A stretch of 64,000 nucleotides of DNA from Nissolia schottii. Lineage: Eukaryota > Streptophyta > Magnoliopsida > Fabales > Fabaceae. Position 1 is the stretch's first letter. Each line of letters opens with the position of its first letter. This document shows, one piece after another, positions 1-11,509 of the stretch. A model generated the notes under the pieces. That model did no database searches and was not told the DNA's origin. It worked only from the letters and a program-made list of their open reading frames with translations. Both the position numbers and the translations under genes were made by a program. Where the stretch lies: NCBI GenBank assembly GCA_003254905.1, contig QANU01028716.1:678793-742792 (forward strand), given 5' to 3'.

Positions 1-37
1 TCACAAAAGTGACACTAACTTAGTGATTAAGACATGT

Positions 38-380
38 TGATAAAACTGCACTTGTGCAGTGAGCAGCCATTGCTGAAGTTCTGCCACAGCAACAGAGAAA
101 AACCATGAGAAAGAGAAAGAACTGTGTGTGTATGATGAGAAATTCTCAGTGAGTTTTCATTGCCATTGAATAGAATATATATACAAGTTAATGACAAGCT
201 TGAACTGAAAGTAAACTAACTAACTATTTGACAGCTAATTGCTAACCGAAAATAACAAACTCTTCTAACTGCCTTGTTAACTTGCTGCACAAGTTAAAGG
301 CTTGTAGTGCTAGCTAACTAACTATTATTAGTTACAAATAATTACAACACAAAATTACATTTTGTGTGTTATATTTGACA
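38..380 (-). repeat. 3' LTR of the copia element
   Basis: 343-bp direct repeat of 5148-5490. On the minus strand it starts TGTCAAATATAAC and ends TTTTATCA, giving the usual TG...CA termini. The pol frame runs 49 bases into this LTR before its stop at 332. It differs from the other LTR by two transitions and two transversions. Confidence 0.95.
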
Positions 381-3300
381 CCCCCCCCCCCGCAAGCTTG
401 ACTGGGAGTGTGTATGGAGAACAGGCCAAGCTTGATGAAAATGCTGTTGAAGGGACCAGGTGCCAAGGGCTTAGTGAGAATGTCAACAACCTGGTGCTTG
501 GTGGAAATGGGATGAATGGAAATGACCCCTGCGTGAAGCTTCTCTCGGATAGAGTGGCAATCTATCTCAATATGTTTTGTTCTCTCATGTAGGACAGGAT
601 TAGATGCCAATTGGATTGCTGAATTGTTGTCACAATAGAGCAGAACAGGATGTTGGTGAGGAAATCCTAGGTCCTGCATCAGGTACAACAACCATTGAGC
701 TTCACAAGCTGCCTGGCTATGGGCTCTATATTCTGCTTCTGAGGAAGACTTAGACACAGTGTTCTGTTTTTTGCTTTTCCAAGAGATTAGGGATGGACCA
801 AGGTAAAAACAGAATCCAAAAACTGACTTCCTTGTATCCAAACAAGCACCCCAATCTGAATCTGAATAGCCACGAAGAGAGAGATCAGAAGAGGCAGCAA
901 AATGCAGACCAGCTGCTGGTGAATTTTTGAGATACCTCACAATTCTATGAGCTGCCTGCATGTGTTCATCTGTAGCACAGTCAAGAAACTGGCTCAACTT
1001 GCTTAAGGCAAAAGCAATATCCGGCCTTGTGTTAGTTAAGTAGATTAGCCGACCAATTAATCTTCTGAAGGAAGAGTTGTCTTGAAGTAAAATGCCAGAA
1101 TTTCTACAAAGCTTATTATGAAAGTCCATTGGGGTGGAAGCAGGCTTACATGCCAGCAGGCCACAATCATTGATGAGATCTAAGGCATATTTCCTTTGAT
1201 AGAGGTGAATGCCAGACTTTGACTTGGCAACTTCCATGCCAAGAAAATATTTGAGAGGACCAATATCCTTGATCTTGAACAGCTCATCTAACAACCTTTT
1301 AAGTGAATTAATCTCATCCATGTCATCCCCTGCAAGAACCAAATCATCAACATATACTAGAATGGTCGTGTAGCTGTGATTAGTCCTCTTGGTGAATAAT
1401 GAGTAATCAGCCTTTGATTGTTGATAACCCTGTGCTAACAGAATTGAAGTGAGCTTGACATTCCATTGCCGACTGACTTGCTTGAGTCCATACAAGGATT
1501 TCTGCAATTTGCATACTAAACCAGGTTGTTTGACCTCCAATCCTTGAGGAACCTTCATGTAAACGTCTTCTATTAAGTCCCCATGTAAGAAGGCTGTGTT
1601 AACATCTAGTTGGTGTAGATGCCAATTTTTGGCTGCTGTGATGGCTAGGAGCAACCGGACAGTGGTCATTTTGACCACAGGACTAAATGTCTTTGCATAG
1701 TCGATCCCATAAGTTTGGTTGAACCCCTTGGCAACCAATCTGGCTTTGAATCTCTCAATGCTGCCATCCGGATTTAATTTCACTTTAAAGACCCATTTGC
1801 TTCCAATTGCCTTCTTGTGAGGAGGTAATGTTGTTAGAGTCCAAGTTCCATTTGTCTCCAAGGCCAATAATTCAGCCTTGATTGCCTTTTGCCAACATTC
1901 ATGAGCCACGGCCTCTTTGTAAGTGGTTGGTTCAGAGATGGAGGATAGGTTCAATGCAAAATGCTTATGAGATGCAGACAAGGAATCATAGGATAGATAA
2001 TTGGATAAAGGGTACCTGGTGGGATGATTGGTGTGAGTAGTTGTTGATGATAACAAGGCACAGTGATAATCTTGTAGATAGGATGGTGGCTTCTTCAATC
2101 TGGTTGATTTTCTGGATGGTGCTGCACCTGGCACCTCTTGAGGCTCCTCCTCTGCTGATGTTTCAGGGAATGTTATGGTTTCGGATATGGGTTCAGAATT
2201 TGGAATGGTGGCTGGGGGTATGGAAGTTATTGGGGTTGCAGGTAAGGAAGTGGAGGTATGAAGGTGTGATAGGTCTGGTTCAGGGTCAGGTAAATTAGTG
2301 AAAGGGTCTAAGGAATGGAGGCTAGGAAGTGTGGGCATTGGCAAGGGATTGTCAGGTTCAGGTAAAGTATTTTTAAGGTGAGGGAAGTGTTGTTCATAAA
2401 ATTTCACATTGCGTGAGAGGAAGACTTCCTTGGAAGTAAGGTCATATAAGAGATAACCTTTGATGCCAGACTTGTAGCCTAAGAACATGCATTTTCTGGC
2501 CCGGGGCTGCAACTTAGTTCTGTGACTTTGAAGTGTGCTGGCATAGGCAAGGCAGCCAAAAACTCTTAGGTGTTGCAGGTCAGGTTTAGTGTGGTAGAGG
2601 GTCTCATATGGATTGAGATTTTTAAGGAAGGAACTGGGCAGTCTGTTGATTAGGTGAATAGCATGGGCAATGGCAAAATGCCAGAAGTTGGTAGGTAAAT
2701 GGGACTGGAATATTAGAGCCCGAGCAACACCAAGGATGTGTTGATGTTTTCTTTCAACCACTCCATTTTGCTGTGGAGTCTCTACACATGTTTTTTGATG
2801 AACTATCCCTTTTTTGTTGAAAAATGAAGTCATGGTGAATTCAAGTCCATTGTCAGACCTGATGCATTTAATTGCAACCTGAAACTGGTTCTCAACCAGT
2901 GCTACAAAATTCTGCAATAATCCTCCTGTCTCAGACTTTTGTTTCATAAAATAAGCCCATGTAAACCGTGTGTGATCATCAACAATTGTGAGAAAATATT
3001 TAAAACCAAATGCTGATGGAACTGAGATGGGGCCCCAAATGTCAACATGTATTATTTCAAAAGCAGAATCTGATTTGGATACACTATTTGGGATGGGTAA
3101 TTTTCTCTGCTTGGCATAGTGACATGAATCACATGGGGTATTTACAGCATTGTTACATTGGAGAAAAGGAAAGGTGGACTGTAAGCTATCCAATTTATTG
3201 TAAGAGGCATGACCTAGTCTAAGGTGCCATAAGAGGGAGTTGTTGACAACTAGACTGTTGATGCTGTGTAGTGTTGGAATCCCTGCAGTTGCTGAGTCGA

Positions 3301-3538
3301 GGTAGTAGAGACCTTGCCTTGAGCTAGCTACACCAATCATCTTCATAGAGGGTAAAGTCTGTATCTCACATTTATGCTTAGTGAAAGCAAGTGTACATGG
3401 CAGATGTGTAGTTAATTTTGAGACTGAAATAAGATTGAAGGTGAAAGCAGGGATATATAACACATTGGTAAGGTAAAAGTGTTTTGAAAAAAAGACATTG
3501 CCTGCAATGTTAGTGGATACCTGTGTTCCATTTGGCAT
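332..3538 (-). CDS. Copia pol: integrase, reverse transcriptase, RNase H (open part of a broken polyprotein)
   Basis: An open stretch of 1068 codons that is the downstream part of the gag-pol frame. In order: the GAG-pre-integrase zinc motif (HLRLGH then CDSCHYAK, residues about 105-145); the integrase catalytic triad (D in HVDIWGP, D in IRSDNG, E in QQNGVVERK); a proline-rich linker; reverse transcriptase with YVDDLVLAG; and RNase H with SKSSSEAEYRA. No key catalytic residue looks changed. The listed start is only the first Met after an upstream stop at 3626-3628; the true product would be cleaved from a polyprotein beginning at 4792. The frame ends inside the 3' LTR. The enzymes would copy element RNA into DNA in cytoplasmic particles and insert it into the genome, but this copy cannot express them through the normal polyprotein because of upstream stops. 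Confidence 0.93.
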   Translation of the reverse strand: MPNGTQVSTNIAGNVFFSKHFYLTNVLYIPAFTFNLISVSKLTTHLPCTLAFTKHKCEIQTLPSMKMIGVASSRQGLYYLDSATAGIPTLHSINSLVVNNSLLWHLRLGHASYNKLDSLQSTFPFLQCNNAVNTPCDSCHYAKQRKLPIPNSVSKSDSAFEIIHVDIWGPISVPSAFGFKYFLTIVDDHTRFTWAYFMKQKSETGGLLQNFVALVENQFQVAIKCIRSDNGLEFTMTSFFNKKGIVHQKTCVETPQQNGVVERKHQHILGVARALIFQSHLPTNFWHFAIAHAIHLINRLPSSFLKNLNPYETLYHTKPDLQHLRVFGCLAYASTLQSHRTKLQPRARKCMFLGYKSGIKGYLLYDLTSKEVFLSRNVKFYEQHFPHLKNTLPEPDNPLPMPTLPSLHSLDPFTNLPDPEPDLSHLHTSTSLPATPITSIPPATIPNSEPISETITFPETSAEEEPQEVPGAAPSRKSTRLKKPPSYLQDYHCALLSSTTTHTNHPTRYPLSNYLSYDSLSASHKHFALNLSSISEPTTYKEAVAHECWQKAIKAELLALETNGTWTLTTLPPHKKAIGSKWVFKVKLNPDGSIERFKARLVAKGFNQTYGIDYAKTFSPVVKMTTVRLLLAITAAKNWHLHQLDVNTAFLHGDLIEDVYMKVPQGLEVKQPGLVCKLQKSLYGLKQVSRQWNVKLTSILLAQGYQQSKADYSLFTKRTNHSYTTILVYVDDLVLAGDDMDEINSLKRLLDELFKIKDIGPLKYFLGMEVAKSKSGIHLYQRKYALDLINDCGLLACKPASTPMDFHNKLCRNSGILLQDNSSFRRLIGRLIYLTNTRPDIAFALSKLSQFLDCATDEHMQAAHRIVRYLKNSPAAGLHFAASSDLSLRGYSDSDWGACLDTRKSVFGFCFYLGPSLISWKSKKQNTVSKSSSEAEYRAHSQAACEAQWLLYLMQDLGFPHQHPVLLYCDNNSAIQLASNPVLHERTKHIEIDCHSIREKLHAGVISIHPISTKHQVVDILTKPLAPGPFNSIFIKLGLFSIHTPSQACGGGGVKYNTQNVILCCNYL
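381..392 (-). other. Polypurine tract
   Basis: Eleven Cs on the plus strand (381-391) read as a G run on the minus strand directly before the 3' LTR, the position of the plus-strand primer. The exact homopolymer length may be a sequencing estimate. Confidence 0.8.
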
Positions 3539-3625
3539 TTTTAGAAAAATTGGTTTAATCTTTCTAAATGAATGGAAAGAATGCAGGGAATGAGTTATGT
3601 GATCAGTGGCACCAGTATCAAGTAT

Positions 3626-4792
3626 CTAATTATGTGTAGTATGAAATGCAGTATGATCAGTGTTACCTGCAGGTGGGGATGTTTGTGGTTCATGGCTTAT
3701 GACTTGATTAGCTACACGGTTTTGTGACTCATGAGGTTGGATCAAGGCAAGCAAGGCATTGTATTGATCTTGAGTAAATGAGAAATTGGAGTTGTCACAG
3801 GTCTCCTTAAGAGACACCAGGCTGCAAGAATCATCAGAGTCAACATCTTCTGCAGCAGTGACATTATTTACAGTTTTGCCTTTATTCTTTCTCTGCATAT
3901 GAGTGGGATATCCAATCTTCTTGAAGCATTCATGCTCCAAATGACTCGTGCCTCCACAGTTGTTGCAATGTTTTGAGTAATATGAGGGGCTTCTACCCCT
4001 GGGAGGTGGTTTAGTGGCTTGATTCTTGGATCAGCCCCTGGAGTCTGATTGTTGTTTAGAACCAAAAGTTACAGCAGCAGCTAATGGTCTGTCATCACAG
4101 TCCATGTTAAATTGCCTTTCTTGTTGCAACAGCAAAGAAAGCACTTTGTTAATATCAGGGACAGGTTCTAAGAGCATAATTTGAGACCTAACATGGCTAT
4201 AATTGTCATTGAGGCCTCTGAGGAATCTAATCACTTGATCATGAGCTCTATATTCCCTAATGACAGCAAGACCACAAATGCATCTAGCAAGGCAATGGCA
4301 CACTGGTATAGGTCTGAAATTCTCAAGTTCATCCCAATAAGTCTTTAATTGAGAATAGTAGGAAGTAATAGGGGAGTCACCTTGATGTAGAGTAAAAATC
4401 AATTCCTGAAGCTCAGCAATTCGATAAAGATCTCCCTGATGATACCGGTGTTTGAGATCTTGCCAAAGATCAGCAGCAGATTCTGTCCAGATGATGCTTG
4501 CCATGATTTCAGTTGAAAGTGAGTTGGTAATCCAGCCAAGAACAAACGTGTTGCACCTATCCCAGGCTGGAAAGAGAGGATCATCTTCATCCGGTTGAGA
4601 AATTCTCCCATCAACAAACTGAAACTTGTTTTTACCTTTCAAGGCCAACCTCATGGCCCGAGCCCAGTGGTGGTAGTTTTTCTCAGTCAGGACCTAAGAG
4701 ACAAGAGCAGCACCATGGTTCTCACTGGGATGGAGGTAATATGGGGATAATGGATCGCGTGAAGGGTCAGCAAAGAGGTTGATGTTAGCCAT
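3626..4792 (-). pseudogene. Copia gag and protease, interrupted by three stops
   Basis: This segment shares the frame of the pol region and starts at ATG 4792 with MANINLFADPSRDP. It contains the gag core, a CCHC zinc knuckle (CNNCGGTSHLEHEC, near 3920-3970) and, just past the last stop, the protease active site DTGA (about 3610). Three in-frame stops break it: TAG at 4692-4694, TGA at 4031-4033 and TAG at 3626-3628. There is no frameshift, since all four open pieces lie in one frame. All three stops could have arisen by C-to-T or G-to-A transitions, the signature expected of methylated, silenced DNA. Gag normally forms the virus-like particle; this copy would make only a short N-terminal fragment. 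Confidence 0.88.
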
Positions 4793-5135
4793 AGAACTAG
4801 AAACTTGATTCAAGAATTGTGAAAGAAATATCAGAGAATAAAAGCGGAAGAATAGACAGAAGAAATCAGCACTGATTGTGATAAACACAACCACTGAGTA
4901 GAAAAGAAATCACATACTATGAGTGACACACTTGCATGATCACCATATTTGGAACACATCAAGGAATTCTGAAACAGTATCAGGAACCGAGATCCCAGGG
5001 TGTATCATTCATTTCTAATTGGAATCTCAAAGAAGTTGCAAAGCAAGATCAATTAGCAAATGCAATTCCAAGAAACCTAGGGAGTAGAATTTACAGGACG
5101 TGCAAAAAAAAATGGAAGAAGATCAAAGCTAGCTA

Positions 5136-5147
5136 AAACTGATACCA
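5136..5147 (-). other. Retrotransposon primer binding site (initiator tRNA-Met)
   Basis: Immediately inside the 5' LTR the minus strand reads TGGTATCAG, complementary to the CTGATACCA 3' end of plant initiator tRNA-Met. This is the standard minus-strand primer site of copia elements. Confidence 0.88.
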
Positions 5148-5490
5148 TGATAAAACTGCACTTGTGTAGTGAGCAGCCATTGCTGAAGTTCTGCCACAGC
5201 AGCAGAGAAAAACCATGAGAAAGAGAAAGAACTTTGTGTGTATGATGAGAAATTCTCAGTGAGTTTTCATTGCCATTGAATAGAATATATATACAAGTTA
5301 ATGACAAGCTTGAACTGCAAGTAAACTAACTAACTATTTGACAGCTAATTGCTAACCGAAAATAACAAACTCTTCTAACTGCCTTGTTAACTTGCTGCAC
5401 AAGTTAAAGGCTTGTAGTGCTAGCTAACTAACTATTATTAGTTACAAATAATTACAACACAAAATTACATTTTGTGTGTTATATTTGACA
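5148..5490 (-). repeat. 5' LTR of the copia element
   Basis: 343-bp partner of 38-380; it is the 5' LTR because coding is on the minus strand. It would carry the element's promoter. The 5-bp flank CATGT at 5491-5495 matches 33-37. Confidence 0.95.
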
Positions 5491-5495
5491 CATGT

Positions 5496-6403
5496 CTAAA
5501 CATAAAAGAATGATTTTGATTCGAATCATTGGCCTTGTTCCTACCCCTAGAGGTTAGCAATATCTATCTTTTAATTTGAACATAAAACCCATTCGCTTTC
5601 CATGTTAATCAATTAATAATTTTGAATAATTTTGTAATGTACTCTTCTCACGTTAAATTATTAATCTAATTTTTCTCCCACCTAATTAATACCCACCCTC
5701 CACTATTTAACACAATAATTTTCTCAAAATTCATAAATAACTCACGTTCATTTTTACCTGCCTTTTTTATTTTTATCTAAAAACTCAACTTGATTTTACA
5801 TTAGCCAAATCTTGTACTGAAATCTCATTTGTTACTGTGAACATAAGATAAATAATATTTTGAAATCTATAAATTACTAAATTGTAAGTGTTTACAGATA
5901 AAATAATTATATATATATATATATTAATTTCTCTTTCTCATTTTTTTACACCGTTTTTTAGTTTCTATATTTAGTAAATAGGTAAAGTATGAATTGATTT
6001 GAGTGTGGAGCAAATTGTTTATCAATTTAACAAAAATATTATTATCATATTCAAACAAAAGAAATAGTACTCATTATGTGAGAGAAATAGTAAAAGTAAA
6101 TATTATGTGAAAAAAAAAAGTTAAAACAATAATTAACTAGATAAAAGAAAATTACTAATATTAATCATATCATCAATTAAAATAAAGAGAGTTAAAATGT
6201 GAACATTTTTAACCTTTACATGAATTGGAAGTTAGAATATATATATATATAAAAAGATCACTCCCATGATAAATGTAGCTTATGGTGAGAAACGGGACAG
6301 AGGATTAGGACTAAAAAGCTCAAGGGCAGTCCCCTTGTCTTTCAAAAAGTCCAAATTCATCCACATCTCGAAACCCATGGTTGGGCTCAATGGAGACGGA
6401 GGG
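5496..6403. other. AT-rich spacer, nothing recognised
   Basis: Non-coding AT-rich sequence with short AT microsatellites near 5910 and 6238. No gene, RNA or repeat boundary is visible. Confidence 0.6.
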
Positions 6404-6942
6404 AGCTTGTCCTAGACGCATTTTTTTTCTTCTTCTTTTTTTTTTTTCTTTTATAAAAACAAATTGCTTTTTGTTTTTAGAGATGACATGATGTTATATA
6501 AAAGATTGTTTTGCACATTAAAAATTTGAACCAAGAGAGAAAAATGAGAAACAATATATATATTTTTGAAAACACTCTAACAAAGCAGCATACCACGTGA
6601 TTCTAGACGACAGTAATCATATTTGATGGAATGTTGTTTGGAAGAGAGCAAATAAATAAAAGGAAAATTGAGGTCAGCCTGCTAGAGGAAATCGAACGAT
6701 GATGTACACTGACTATGAAGATGGAACGATAAAAAATTATGTTCAAAGGAAGTGTTACTAAGATCCAAACATAATCATACAAACAATACTGGCCAAAAGT
6801 TAGTGCACCTCATCGTTCGATTTCCTCTATCAGCCTGACCTCGATTTTCCTTTTATTTGCTCTCTTCCAATCAACATTCCATCAATATGATTATTCTCAT
6901 CTGGAATCAAGTGGTATGCTGCTTTGTTAAGAGAGTTTTCAA

Positions 6943-6982
<40 letters not shown>

Positions 6983-7126
6983 TCTCTTTTTTTTTTCTCT
7001 TGGTTCAAATTTTTAATGTACAAAACAATCTTTTATAGAACATCATATCATCTCTGGAAAAACAAAAGGCAATTTCTTTTTCTAAAAGAAAAATAATAAG
7101 AAGAACAAAACGTGTCTAGGACAAGC
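6404..7126. repeat. Long fold-back (inverted repeat, ~300-bp arms)
   Basis: The left arm (about 6404-6709) and right arm (about 6802-7126) are inverted copies with roughly 85-90% identity by eye, separated by about 90 bp. Outer ends read AGCTTGTCCTAGACG and its inverse; inner ends read around CGAACGATGATG. The right arm has a CA/TA microsatellite (6944-6982) expanded relative to the left arm. No target duplication was found. It could be a fold-back transposon, a large MITE, or the source of a long hairpin RNA. Confidence 0.82.
6944..6982. repeat. (CA)n(TA)n microsatellite
   Basis: About 13 CA units followed by TA units, inside the right arm of the fold-back. Confidence 0.9.
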
Positions 7127-8587
7127 TTTCTTAAATTTTTAGAAAATATAAGTCTTGATATAATATCATAACTTTTATGACTAAGTGATCTATAGTTTAA
7201 TTATTGCTAATTTCCATTTTTTAAAATTGTTTACGTTATAAGTAAAATAGAACTCTTGTGTGAGAGAGTGTATTAAAATATAAAATCATTAAAAAAAAAA
7301 TTGTGCTACAAAAGGTTTGTTTGTATTGATTCATCGAACTAAGTCCAATAAATAGATCATGATGGCTTAGACCGAAAGATTATACAATTTGATGAGTTTG
7401 GCCGGTTCCATGAACCTAGTATTCTATCAATTATGATACAAATTCGTAGTTCAATTCACATAAACTAAGTTTAAACAAATCGCAACTAGAGTTGTTGGAC
7501 AATCAAACCAGTGTGGGCTATTAGTATATTTTTTGAATGAAAATCATTTTTCACCAGTTTGGCTAGGGAATAATGGATCAAAGTAACCTTGGGCAAAAAA
7601 TTCTTCTAATTCTCCCTCTAATATTTGAGTCCACTAATATACCTTCTTAGGGGAAAGTCCATTTCCGAAGTTTAAACTCTATTTATATTTATTTATATAC
7701 TTTATCTATAATAAAAAAAATTAAATTTTTTTTTTATACTTTCCTTGAGTTAATATCGAGGCTGATTTTTGAAAAATGTCACAACCTCATCGTGACAAAA
7801 TAAAAGTGAGAACTTAATATTTAAAAAAAAAATTAGGGGCAATTTAGTCCCTTTGTTAATTTTTTTAGAACAATTATGGGCAAAGAAAAAATGTTTCATG
7901 AATAAAGTTGACCTTAACAAAATTTATAAAAACTAAGGTGACAGTTTAATTTTTTTTATGGACTAAATTAGGCTTCGAAACATTTTAACGGGACCGACTT
8001 TGACATTAACTAGACATTCCTTATATGTCTAAAGTTGATTCTTTTCTTTCTAATTATTTCTTTTAATTTTCTTATCTTTCTCAACAGTGCATCCCTTTGT
8101 TGAGTCCACCATACCATCATCGCCATTACTTTATTTTGGTTTCACAATGCCAAAAGGCAAATTATCATCTTGTACTTGCATGGTTGTATCTGCCCAGGGA
8201 AGTATCATGCCCAACTTGTCTTGTGAATCAAATATTGTAATCGATCGGTTTCAAATTAACCGTTCATTTTATTTGATAATTTGAGATTTTAAAATATTTA
8301 TTTATTTTATATTTTAAAGTAGTACAACTTTTAATGAACACATAAAGTCTAACGAAAATAATATTATACTACCAAATTTATTATTATAGATAATTTTGTC
8401 TGTTTTAAAAAATTATACTATTATAAAAATTATATATTTCATGCATTCATTTATATTTGAACAGTTAAATTGAAACAAACAAAGTATCCGCAACAAACAT
8501 AATATTGGATAAATATATAGTAAGCAATTCAATTGTTTAAAAGGAAGTTTGAATCTTAAAAAACAGATGTATCAAAAACAAAAATAG
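7127..8587. other. AT-rich spacer, nothing recognised
   Basis: Non-coding. The short reading frames here have no family features, and no clear repeat boundary is visible. Confidence 0.5.
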
Positions 8588-8768
8588 AGTTTAATTTTTA
8601 TTTGTTGACAGTATAAAGTTTTTTAAATTGTCATTTAAGAAGATTTTTTTGATATACATGATTTTTAAAAGAGTAAAAAAAATTAATTATTCATGTTAAT
8701 GTGACAAAATTTAATTGAATGATACTATAAAAACACTTTACACTGTCGATAAATAAAAATTATAACCT
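8588..8768. mobile_element. MITE-like element
   Basis: A roughly 180-bp segment with imperfect terminal inverted repeats: AATTTTTATTTGTTGACAGT at the left and the inverse of AATTTTTATTTATCGACAGT at the right. There is no coding capacity. Superfamily undetermined. Confidence 0.6.
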
Positions 8769-9689
8769 TAAATATCTTATCACTCAAATTGTGTAAACAA
8801 TGTGTCATACTATTATGTTAGAACCAAAAATATGGTTATCCACTAAACCATCGTAACCAGATAAATAAATTGAATCACACGTTCACTTTTACACGCCACA
8901 TATCATATCAAAACAAAACAAAAAAATGCTCACCGCCCAAAAATTTTGTCTGCCAAAAGCAAATAAACTATTAGTGAAATTAGGAGTATGTCCCTGAATT
9001 TGTCTTCTAATGATCTATGTGTGATTAGTGTTTCAAGAAATTTTATCGTCAGATTAATTTTGTATAGGTACAAAAAGATTACTAAGCTAGTCTTCATGAA
9101 TAATGATGTGATAGAATAAAAGAACAAATTTGATAATTATTTCATGCATTTAATTTTGATAAACGGTTAACATAATAAAAGCCAAATATTAATATGATAA
9201 TATATTATATATTATTTGATAATAATGTAAAACCTTTTATATTAATAATATATAGAAATTAATTTTGTATTTTATATTTTTAATATAATCTAATGATAAA
9301 ATCTTCACAAAACTAACGACATAGTACCTTTTCTCAAAATTACTCGGAGTAAATTAGATCATCCAAATTAACTATGAGACTTGAACTCGAGATACATAGC
9401 AACTGAAGTTTAGGTTAAGTATAATATTTTATTATTAATTGAAGAAATAAGCATATACATGACATAAATAACATAAAAATTAATGAGAAAAAATCATATT
9501 TAATCTTACATGACAATAATCTCACTTAAAATGATTTGTTTCTGATGTTTAGTGTAATTATGAGGGACTAGTTCACCATAGCAAACCACACTTTGAATTA
9601 AAATAACAAAATTGCCGAAATAAAGTTCAAGATGTACTATCTTACCCAAAAATTAGGATTAAAGTATTTAAATTAACTACGAACAATCA
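8769..9689. other. AT-rich spacer, nothing recognised
   Basis: No gene or bounded repeat seen between the MITE-like element and the SINE-like copy. Confidence 0.5.
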
Positions 9690-9870
9690 CTGGGGGTAGT
9701 CTAAGTGGTAAGCGGCTTGATATCGCTTAAGTAAAGTCCTAGGTTCAAGACCTTGTGTTCGCAGTTATTCCCGCTGGTATTATCAACTAAGAACGGGTAT
9801 ATATCAATCTTTCAAAGATTACATAAGGATTTGGCCCTGTATTTGGGTCCGGGATAAGGTGAGGGAATTT
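9690..9870 (+). mobile_element. tRNA-derived SINE-like element
   Basis: An internal pol III promoter can be read: an A-box-like TAGTCTAAGTGG near 9698 and a B-box-like GGTTCAAGACC at 9742-9752, spaced as in tRNA genes. It does not fold as a tRNA, so it is best seen as a SINE. A relative lies inverted at 11510-11682. The 3' end is uncertain. Confidence 0.6.
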
Positions 9871-10820
9871 AATAGCCGAAAGCAATAGGTTGCGCAACTT
9901 GTGCTGGTTGTGAAATGTGAATCACATAGGAAGGGGCGGCATGGGAATGGCATAGGAAGAATCTAAGAAAAGTGCAAGGCATGTAAAATGGTAATAAAAT
10001 ATTGTTATATATGCATCTCCCTTCATCCATCCATCCAATTTTTCTTTTATTAATAATGGTATTTGTACAACAAAATTTGAATAACTATACAACTTTTTTA
10101 CAAAAACACGAGTCTTACCATAAAAAAAATTGTAAATATAATGAGACTCATACATTCATAAACAAGTTGTATAATTATTGTCCTAATTTTATTGCACATA
10201 TAGCATTTGTTTTTTTTATTAGTATTTACTTTTATTTTTAATTGAAATAACTTGTATTTAAAGTTCATTAGATTTCACCTAATTTAACTTAAATTGTATC
10301 AACCCACTATGAAATAAACTTTTTGACTCTAAATTTTTCTATTCACAATACTCAAATCTAAAATTTTATTTAAAGAGGATACATGTCAAACCACTTGAAT
10401 CAATCTACTTTAATACTATTTGCTTCATTTTGTACCTCAAAAGATTTGTAACGAAATTTAATAAACAAATATATTATTACTCTTTTATCATTATTATTAT
10501 TATAATAGTTTAATTTTCATATATTATGTAAAAGAAGTTTACATAAAGATTTTACTCCTATCGTGCCATATTAATAAATGTGATTAACTTTTACTTCCAC
10601 TAACTTTAAATTTAACTATTTTTATTAATATGTTAAAATATGACATTTTTTCCCTCTTTAATCAAATGTATTTGTTTGACTTTTGATTCACCAACTAGGT
10701 CTGATTTAAGAAATTGAAGGACCTACATAAAGGGACACCTTCTTTCAACACATATTATTCCATTGTTAAAGTTCAAATTCAAAATTACTTATTAACGAAA
10801 GTTCACTCCTCTAACTAGCC
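9871..10820. other. AT-rich spacer, nothing recognised
   Basis: Non-coding, with no recognisable feature apart from simple AT runs. Confidence 0.5.
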
Positions 10821-11122
10821 TAATAAAATGTTTTTGATCTCTCAAAAATTTTAAATTATGTTTTATCCCTTAAAAAAATTTTGTTAGGAAAACTTTCTTC
10901 TAAATTTTTTTTGACGTTACAGTTAATTTGTCCACACAAAACTGACATGTGGCATTGCACGTGACCTACCACGTGGTCAAGTTATCTATCACGTAGCAGT
11001 TAACGACTTAACTTGACAATAGTGACTAAAACAAAAAAAAAATAGAAAACGATTTGCTAACAATTTTTTTTAGGGATAAAACACAAAATTTAAAATTTTT
11101 GAGAGATTAAAAAAATATTTAA
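10821..11122. mobile_element. MITE-like element with ~45-bp terminal inverted repeats
   Basis: The left end carries GATCTCTCAAAAATTTTAAA and ends its repeat with TTTTATCCCT. The right end carries the inverse (AGGGATAAAAC ... TTTTTGAGAGATTAAA). The interior is non-coding and includes several CACGTG-like motifs (about 10950-11000). No convincing target duplication was identified. Confidence 0.65.
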
Positions 11123-11509
11123 CTCAAATATCTTTGTAATAATTTTTTACTCTAACAACAAATGCCAATTGAACTTACTATTGCTATTGTTATTTTGATA
11201 TATTATTAGCAAAAAATCACATTTAACAACATTATGACAAAAAGAAATTCAATTGAGATATTGAATTTCCATTTAGTAATAATGTATGTCAGCTTTTAAA
11301 ATGTCACTTTTTATTCAAAATTTTATCCAAAATTAGTTATTATTTAATTAGTTTAAAGAAGTATTAATTATTACATTTTCAATTATACTTCTATTTATTA
11401 TGAACTTTCTACCATTGAATTAATTATATTAGAATTTTTCATGACAATCTCTCACTAATTGAAAAATAATTTAGTTTAAACTAATTTATATTTTCTTTTT
11501 TCGTTTAGG

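Larger units (their letters stand above)
38..5490 (-). mobile_element. Complete Ty1/copia LTR retrotransposon
   Basis: A full-length element of 5453 bp read on the minus strand. It has two 343-bp LTRs (38-380 and 5148-5490), a CATGT target duplication on each side (33-37 and 5491-5495), a primer binding site next to the 5' LTR, a G-run polypurine tract next to the 3' LTR, and one gag-pol frame from an ATG at 4792 to a stop at 332. The order gag, protease, integrase, reverse transcriptase, RNase H defines the Ty1/copia superfamily. The LTRs differ at only four sites by my reading (about 98.8% identical), which implies a recent insertion. Three in-frame stops in the gag-protease half make this copy non-autonomous as it stands, although trans-mobilisation by an intact relative remains possible. 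Boundaries are firm because the TG...CA ends, the target duplication and both priming sites agree. Confidence 0.96.

Noticed and set aside
362-3222. Plus-strand frames across the copia element
   Set aside because: All lie opposite the minus-strand pol frame and have no family features.
9690-9770. tRNA gene candidate
   Set aside because: A and B boxes are present but no acceptor stem or anticodon arm can be formed; a SINE explains it better.
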